This document shows, piece after piece, positions 8,307 through 11,928 of a stretch of 11,928 nt of DNA. Made by a program: the position numbers and the translations under genes. Every line of letters begins with the position of its first letter. Positions within the stretch are counted from its first letter, which is position 1. This DNA comes from an uncultured Candidatus Planktophila sp. Its GTDB lineage: Bacteria; Actinomycetota; Actinomycetes; Nanopelagicales; Nanopelagicaceae. The notes below the pieces were generated by a model. The model had not been told where the DNA came from. It did no database searches and was given only the letters and a program-made list of their open reading frames with translations. Location of the stretch: positions 1 through 11,928 of the forward strand of contig CALEZA010000111.1 of NCBI GenBank assembly GCA_937927965.1. Direction: 5' to 3'.

Positions 8307-8894
8307 ATGAGAATCATTGCAGGAGCGGCAAAAGGCAGACCGCTTAACGCAGTTGCATCAGCAACTCGTCCGACTTCAGATCGTGCTCGTGAAGCACTCT
8401 TCTCAACATTGATGTCAGAGTTTGGAGATTTTGACGGACTCCATGTTCTCGATCTCTATGCAGGTACGGGTGCTATTGCTCTCGAAGCTCTTTCACGAGG
8501 AGCTGCGATTGTTCACGCAGTTGAAAAGGATGAAGCAGCGTCAAAGGCAATTGCAACAAATTACGATTCAATTAAAAGCGCAAATTTTGCTGGGCTCTTT
8601 CACATCTACACCATGGGTGCCCATAAGTTTGTGGGGGATAAGGCGCAGTACCGATATCACTTCATCTATATCGATCCACCATATGATGTTGACGATATTG
8701 ATGTGATTGAAATTCTCGTTCAGTTGCGAGAGAACTCCTTCCTTCATCCATCTGCGGTCATCGCCGTGGAGCGCAATAGTCGCGTCAAGGAGCTCTCATG
8801 GCCATATGGATATGAAGAGTTCCGCGTGAAGAACTATGGTCAAGCGACGATTTTCTATGCCACTCCAAGCGAGGATGGCGCTGAAAATGGATAA
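8307..8894 (+). CDS. rsmD: 16S rRNA (guanine-N2)-methyltransferase RsmD
   Basis: RsmD methylates G966 (E. coli numbering) of 16S rRNA using S-adenosylmethionine during assembly of the small ribosomal subunit. The 195-residue protein matches the usual family length. It begins MRIIAGAAKGR and carries RPTSDRAREALF (21-32), the SAM-binding loop LDLYAGTGAIALEA (48-61) and the catalytic DPPY (123-126). The ATG at 8307 lies seven bases after the recG stop; GAGG at 8298-8301 overlaps that stop and is a modest ribosome site. The recG-rsmD-coaD order is common in Actinobacteria and other bacteria and supports a shared transcript. Confidence 0.95.
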   Translation: MRIIAGAAKGRPLNAVASATRPTSDRAREALFSTLMSEFGDFDGLHVLDLYAGTGAIALEALSRGAAIVHAVEKDEAASKAIATNYDSIKSANFAGLFHIYTMGAHKFVGDKAQYRYHFIYIDPPYDVDDIDVIEILVQLRENSFLHPSAVIAVERNSRVKELSWPYGYEEFRVKNYGQATIFYATPSEDGAENG

Positions 8895-8923
8895 CTCTCT
8901 GGCTCCTTGCTAGCGTTCTCCTC
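8888..8923 (+). promoter_or_regulatory. Candidate promoter giving a leaderless coaD transcript
   Basis: An extended -10 element, TGC followed by TAGCGT (8908-8916, fitting TGnTAnnnT), lies just upstream of the coaD ATG at 8924. A weak -35 box TGGATA (8888-8893, four of six consensus bases) sits 17 bases before it. Transcription starting the usual seven bases after the -10 box would begin at 8923 or 8924, on or one base before the start codon. The 13 bases before the ATG contain no purine-rich ribosome site; they read TTCTCCTC, which resembles an anti-Shine-Dalgarno sequence instead. Leaderless genes are common in Actinobacteria. The site is inferred from motif and spacing only. Confidence 0.45.
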
Positions 8924-9415
8924 ATGAAGCGCGCTGTGTGTCCTGGATCCTTTGATCCCATCACCTACGGACACCTAGATATCATCGAAAGAGCAAGCAA
9001 GCACTTCGATGAAGTAATCGTCGCTGTCTTTGTCAATCGCAAGAAGAGCGGGCTATTTTCAGTGGAAGAGCGGTTGGAACTGATCTCATCGAATGTTTCC
9101 CGATTTCCCAATGTGAAGGTTGATTCAGGTTCGGGATTACTTGTTGACTACTGCAAGAGCAATGGAGTCACAGCAATCGTGAAAGGTCTGAGAGCTGTCA
9201 CAGACTTTGATTACGAACTACAAATGGCACAAGTTCACACTCAAGCCTCAGGCGTTGAGACCATGTTTATGGCTACTTCACCTACCCATTCATTTCTATC
9301 ATCATCAATTGTGAAGGAGCTCGCTTACTACGGCGGGGATGTCTCCACAATGGTTCCACCCAATGTCCATGCTGCACTGCAAAGTCGAGCAGCCAACCGA
9401 AGTTCAGATCAGTAA
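8924..9415 (+). CDS. coaD: Phosphopantetheine adenylyltransferase (CoaD)
   Basis: CoaD transfers AMP from ATP to 4'-phosphopantetheine, giving dephospho-CoA, the next-to-last step of coenzyme A synthesis. The 163-residue protein is full length for the family (E. coli 159). It has the nucleotidyltransferase motif PGSFDPITYGH (7-17, the TxGH form), the conserved RAVTDFDYELQMA (90-102), and the second active-site motif SSSIVKE (126-132, the ISSTxVKE site). The ATG at 8924 gives the correct N-terminus (MKRAVCPGSFDP) but has no Shine-Dalgarno sequence. A possible promoter immediately upstream suggests leaderless translation. The gene lies 29 bp after rsmD and 13 bp before the coiled-coil gene. Confidence 0.97.
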   Translation: MKRAVCPGSFDPITYGHLDIIERASKHFDEVIVAVFVNRKKSGLFSVEERLELISSNVSRFPNVKVDSGSGLLVDYCKSNGVTAIVKGLRAVTDFDYELQMAQVHTQASGVETMFMATSPTHSFLSSSIVKELAYYGGDVSTMVPPNVHAALQSRAANRSSDQ

Positions 9416-9428
9416 AGGCGAGGCAACT

Positions 9429-9917
9429 ATGACTATGGATTCCATTGAGAAGCTCAATACCGCGATCACACTCATTGAAGAGGCACGCAGCGTTCCTCTC
9501 TCCGCTTCATGTGTCGTCCATCGTGGTGAGATGCTAGAAATCCTGGAAGGTGCTCGTGAGTTTCTTCCATCTGACCTCTTTGAAGCAGAAAAGATAATTT
9601 CAGATCGCGATCGTATTATTGAGGAAGGTCGCATTAGTGCAGAATCTATGATTGCAACTGCTCGTGAAGATGTTGCTCGTATGGTTGAGCAGACAGCTAT
9701 CGTGCAATCTGCTCGTGATGAGGCACAGCGCATTCTCGATGATGCCCGAGATATTGCTGCTCAAGAACGCGATGAGGTAGAGGCATATATTGATGGCCGC
9801 CTTGCAACACTAGAAGTTATTCTCAATAAGACTATGGAGGCCGTGGCTCGCGGTCGCGAGCGCCTAGAAGGTGCCAACGATAAAGATGTCCTCTCGCAAC
9901 TCTCAAGCGACGATTAA
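9429..9917 (+). CDS. Actinobacterial coiled-coil protein, DivIVA-like, unknown function
   Basis: The predicted 162-residue protein is dominated by a charged, heptad-like alpha-helix from about residue 50 to 145, rich in Ala, Glu, Arg and Asp. It has no signal peptide, membrane segment or catalytic motif. Near the N-terminus ARSVPLSASCVVHRGEML (19-36) resembles the conserved head of a family found next to the DUF177 gene in Actinobacteria (Rv2927c in M. tuberculosis is the likely counterpart, from memory). Relatives are variously annotated as DivIVA-like cell division initiation proteins or ATP synthase B-like, mainly because of the coiled coil; neither function is shown. ATG 9429 follows a GCGAGG-type ribosome site; ATG 9435 two codons later is equally possible. 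A longer frame from 9339 would overlap coaD by 77 bases and is rejected. The DUF177 gene starts three bases after the stop. Confidence 0.82.
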   Translation: MTMDSIEKLNTAITLIEEARSVPLSASCVVHRGEMLEILEGAREFLPSDLFEAEKIISDRDRIIEEGRISAESMIATAREDVARMVEQTAIVQSARDEAQRILDDARDIAAQERDEVEAYIDGRLATLEVILNKTMEAVARGRERLEGANDKDVLSQLSSDD

Positions 9918-9920
9918 TTT

Positions 9921-10508
9921 ATGGCATCACATCCAATCGAGAGCTCTTTTGCTCTCAACACCCATGACCTACCTCGTCGCGCAGGGGAGATGAAGGAGTA
10001 TCAACTCGATATTCCTGCTCCCTTTCGCGTGGGAGTTCCATTGATAGCAGTCCCTGAAGGTGACCTCATCGAACTCGATGTCCGCTGTGAATCAGTCACA
10101 GAAGGAGTACTTGTTACGGCCGAGCTCTACACCCATGCACACGGTGAGTGCATCCGCTGTCTAGATCCAGTGGAGATAGTCATCGATCGCACTATTCGTG
10201 AGCTCTACCGCTATGAGCCAACAGATGACAAGGGTAAGAAATCCCGCAAGAAGGTAGAGGAAGAGGATGACCTCGATGAGGACGACATCCTCTATATGGA
10301 GGGAGAGGTCGCAAACCTAGAGGTGCCTATTCTGGATGCCATTATTTTGAGTTTGCCAGTCAACCCACTCTGCGATGAAGAGTGCCTAGGTCTATGTCCT
10401 CGATGCGGGGAGAAGTGGGAGCTACTTCCTGAGGACCATGCCCATGACGAGGTAGATGCCCGCTGGGCTGGCCTTGCTGGGCTCGATTTGGGTTCAGAGG
10501 CCAATTAG
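9921..10508 (+). CDS. DUF177/YceD-family protein, probably zinc-binding
   Basis: This 195-residue protein belongs to the DUF177 (YceD) family, which is almost always encoded immediately before rpmF and is thought to be linked to ribosome or 23S rRNA maturation; its exact action is not established. Visible features are an N-terminal FALNTHDLPRRAGEM (10-24) typical of actinobacterial members, the cysteine pair GECIRC (75-80), a charged linker with a basic KGKKSRKK and then acidic Glu/Asp run (about 104-122), and the cluster CDEECLGLCPRCG (151-163). The four C-terminal cysteines would suit a metal site. ATG 9921 is three bases after the previous stop and has no ribosome site, so coupled translation is likely. 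Met24 would cut off the conserved N-terminus and is less likely. Confidence 0.9.
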   Translation: MASHPIESSFALNTHDLPRRAGEMKEYQLDIPAPFRVGVPLIAVPEGDLIELDVRCESVTEGVLVTAELYTHAHGECIRCLDPVEIVIDRTIRELYRYEPTDDKGKKSRKKVEEEDDLDEDDILYMEGEVANLEVPILDAIILSLPVNPLCDEECLGLCPRCGEKWELLPEDHAHDEVDARWAGLAGLDLGSEAN

Positions 10509-10578
10509 GCGATACTTGGCCCATAACCGCTAGGGCTTAATGCTCACGGTGGTTCTCTCGATATAAAGGACGGTTACC

Positions 10579-10752
10579 GTGCCAGTACCAAAGCGAAAGA
10601 TGTCTCGTTCAAAGACTCGTTCACGACGCTCAATGTGGAAGACAACTGCGGCATCACTTTCTAATTGCCCACAGTGTCAGCAGCCTAAGCTCAACCATGT
10701 TGCTTGCCCAACATGCGGCACATATAACCGCCGTCAGGTTCTCGAGGTCTGA
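10579..10752 (+). CDS. rpmF: 50S ribosomal protein L32 (bL32), zinc-ribbon form
   Basis: This 57-residue protein is bL32 of the large ribosomal subunit. It begins MPVPKRKMSRSKTRSRRS, the strongly basic family N-terminus, followed by a zinc ribbon CPQC (30-33) and CPTC (43-46) with nine residues between the pairs. It ends with YNRRQVLEV. All four cysteines are present, so this is the zinc-containing form rather than the cysteine-less paralogue that some actinobacteria express under zinc limitation. The GTG at 10579 is preceded by AAAGGA at 10565-10570 with an 8-base spacing. The gene lies 70 bp after the DUF177 gene, the standard pairing. The rnc reading frame overlaps its 3' end. Confidence 0.96.
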   Translation: MPVPKRKMSRSKTRSRRSMWKTTAASLSNCPQCQQPKLNHVACPTCGTYNRRQVLEV

Positions 10753-11434
10753 TCTGTACTCTGAACTTCTCGCGCAGTTAGGCACTGATGTCAGTGACGA
10801 ACTGCTGGAGTTAGCTTTTACCCATCGCTCATTCGCTTATGAAGCAGGACTTACTGCAACGAATGAGCGTTTGGAATTTCTAGGCGATTCTGTTTTAGGG
10901 CTAGTTGTCACTGAAGAGCTTTATCGCAAATATCCAGACCTTGACGAATCTCGTCTCTCACCTCTTCGTTCAGGAATTGTGAATATGAGAGCGCTCGCCG
11001 ATATTGCGCGCTCGCTCTCTCTTGGAAAATACATCCGTCTTGGCAAAGGCGAAGAAGTTACCAATGGTCGTGATAAGAATTCACTTCTTGCAGATGCTCT
11101 TGAAGCTCTTATTGGCGCGATCTATATGACATCAGGATTTGAGAAGACTGCAGAATGTCTTCGACGCCTCATTGCTCCGACTTTAGATAGTGCGATGGCG
11201 ATGGGTGCAGGGCTAGATGGAAAGACCGCCCTCCAGGAACTTGTGGCATCACTTGGAAAGGCAACACTTGAATATTCCGTGACAGAAGAAGGACCTGATC
11301 ACGATAAGAGTTTCACTGCAACCGCCCTTGTTGGGGGAGATGCAATCGCCACTGGTATTGGTAAGAGTAAGAGAGAAGCTGAACAAGCCGCAGCTCGAAG
11401 CGCTTTTGAAATTTTAAGCAAACCCTCAAGTTGA
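10697..11434 (+). CDS. rnc: Ribonuclease III
   Basis: RNase III cleaves double-stranded RNA, processing rRNA precursors and structured mRNAs. Counting from ATG 10697 gives 245 residues. The catalytic domain shows NERLEFLGDSVLG (56-68, with catalytic Asp64) and DALEALIGAIY (133-143, with the second metal-binding Asp133 and Glu136). A double-stranded RNA-binding domain occupies about 174-240 and ends with the KSKREAEQAAA motif. The start is uncertain. ATG 10697 lies 56 bases inside rpmF in another frame and lacks a ribosome site, and family-like sequence begins only near residue 19. After the adjacent TTG at 10700 there is no ATG, GTG or TTG before the conserved core. A CTG at 10754 follows a GAGGT (10744-10748) and would give a family-like N-terminus. 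The coding identity is firm; the first 19 codons are not. Confidence 0.93.
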   Translation: MLLAQHAAHITAVRFSRSDLYSELLAQLGTDVSDELLELAFTHRSFAYEAGLTATNERLEFLGDSVLGLVVTEELYRKYPDLDESRLSPLRSGIVNMRALADIARSLSLGKYIRLGKGEEVTNGRDKNSLLADALEALIGAIYMTSGFEKTAECLRRLIAPTLDSAMAMGAGLDGKTALQELVASLGKATLEYSVTEEGPDHDKSFTATALVGGDAIATGIGKSKREAEQAAARSAFEILSKPSS

Positions 11435-11480
11435 AGTTGAGCTGAGTCGCATTTATACCTATGGCGACCTGCAAGGTAGG
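11431..11480 (+). promoter_or_regulatory. smc: Candidate smc promoter and ribosome-binding site
   Basis: Between the rnc stop and smc, TTGAAG (11431-11436, overlapping the rnc stop) and TATACC (11454-11459) are spaced 17 bases apart and resemble -35 and -10 boxes, each matching four of six consensus bases. Transcription would start near 11466 and leave a short leader carrying AAGGTAGG (11473-11480), a ribosome site eight bases before the GTG. An imperfect inverted repeat, GTCGC-AT at 11446-11452 and AT-GGCGAC at 11461-11468, flanks the -10 box. The assignment is by motif only. Confidence 0.35.
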
Positions 11481-11488
11481 TTAGCGCC

Positions 11489-11928
11489 GTGTATTTGAAG
11501 AGCCTGACCCTCAAGGGATTTAAATCCTTTGCCTCTGCGACGACCCTTCGTCTGGAGCCAGGAATCACCTGCGTAGTCGGTCCAAACGGTTCTGGAAAAT
11601 CAAATGTGGTTGATGCCCTCACTTGGGTAATGGGCGAACAAGGCGCAAAATCTCTTCGCGGTGGCAAGATGGAAGATGTCATCTTTGCCGGCACATCTGG
11701 TCGCGCACCTCTTGGCAGAGCCGAAGTTGCTGTCACAATCGACAACACTGATGGCGCACTCCCAATCGATTACACAGAGGTAACGATCTCTCGCATTCTT
11801 TTCCGCAACGGACAGAGTGAATATCAGATTAACGGTGAGGCTTCACGCCTTCTCGACATCCAAGAACTCTTGAGCGACTCAGGTATTGGTCGTGAAATGC
11901 ATGTGATTGTTGGCCAAGGCCAGCTCGA
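11489..11928 (+). CDS. smc: Chromosome segregation protein SMC, N-terminal part (truncated by window edge)
   Basis: SMC is the ATPase of the bacterial condensin complex, which compacts and segregates chromosomes with ScpA and ScpB. The 146 complete codons present encode the N-terminal half of the head domain: [15 protein letters not shown] (1-15), Walker A GPNGSGKS (31-38), a Q-loop glutamine in [13 protein letters not shown] (47-59), and family-typical [19 protein letters not shown] (127-145). The GTG at 11489 gives the standard SMC start and lies eight bases after a good ribosome site. The coiled-coil arms, hinge and C-terminal Walker B half lie beyond the window. The gene sits 54 bp after rnc with no mutM between them. 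Confidence 0.97.
   Translation, partial: MYLKSLTLKGFKSFASATTLRLEPGITCVVGPNGSGKSNVVDALTWVMGEQGAKSLRGGKMEDVIFAGTSGRAPLGRAEVAVTIDNTDGALPIDYTEVTISRILFRNGQSEYQINGEASRLLDIQELLSDSGIGREMHVIVGQGQL

Noticed and set aside
9339..9428. Upstream start for the coiled-coil gene
   Set aside because: It would overlap coaD by 77 bases, and the conserved head of the family begins after ATG 9429.
10263..10292. Nested inverted repeat (GAGGATG / CATCCTC with CCTC / GAGG inside) in the DUF177 gene
   Set aside because: It falls in a low-complexity Glu/Asp stretch whose codons make such repeats readily; it has no T-rich tail and is mid-gene.
1..11928. Search for a novel defence, mobile or biosynthetic system
   Set aside because: All substantial reading frames are accounted for by recognisable respiratory and housekeeping genes; no integrase, transposase, toxin-antitoxin pair, CRISPR repeat or tRNA-flanked insertion is visible.

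Overview
The window looks like chromosomal DNA of an actinobacterium with moderate GC (roughly 45-50% over most of the window). Its gene order is familiar from Actinobacteria: recG, rsmD and coaD, then a DivIVA-like coiled-coil gene, a DUF177 gene, rpmF, rnc and smc. Codon use and GC would suit a small-genome freshwater actinobacterium of the acI/Nanopelagicales type. That assignment is inference and was not tested. Apart from one truncated gene on the minus strand at the left edge, every gene reads on the plus strand. No stretch above about 100 bases lacks a gene, and I see no tRNA, rRNA, CRISPR array, insertion sequence or phage gene.

Left edge (1-521): the N-terminal part of an EamA/DMT-type transporter on the minus strand, then a short divergent intergenic region. 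This part is distinctly GC-rich (about 60-67% in sampled lines). The GC-rich character continues into the first ~25 codons of cydA and then drops abruptly near base 600. The left end is therefore either foreign or recombined DNA, or an assembly join.

Respiratory block (522-6132): cydA, cydB, cydD and cydC, a complete cytochrome bd oxidase operon. CydA and CydB are the membrane-bound quinol oxidase. CydD and CydC are the two halves of the heterodimeric ABC exporter needed for its assembly. The genes are tightly packed, with 15 bp between cydA and cydB and 4-bp start/stop overlaps at cydB/cydD and cydD/cydC. A perfect 13-bp inverted repeat with a T-rich tail lies just after the cydB stop, inside the first codons of cydD. 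It looks like an intrinsic terminator or attenuator embedded in coding sequence.

Housekeeping block (6137-11928): recG (branch migration helicase) starts 4 bp after cydC. It is followed by rsmD (16S rRNA methyltransferase), coaD (coenzyme A biosynthesis), a coiled-coil protein, a DUF177/YceD zinc-cysteine protein, rpmF (ribosomal protein L32), rnc (RNase III) and the beginning of smc (chromosome condensation). Candidate promoters lie just before coaD, where the predicted transcript would be leaderless, and before smc. mutM, which often lies near rnc and smc in Actinobacteria, is absent from this interval.

Most of the window is ordinary conserved chromosome. I do not see a novel multi-gene system. 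The best leads are the hairpin inside cydD and the composition break inside cydA.
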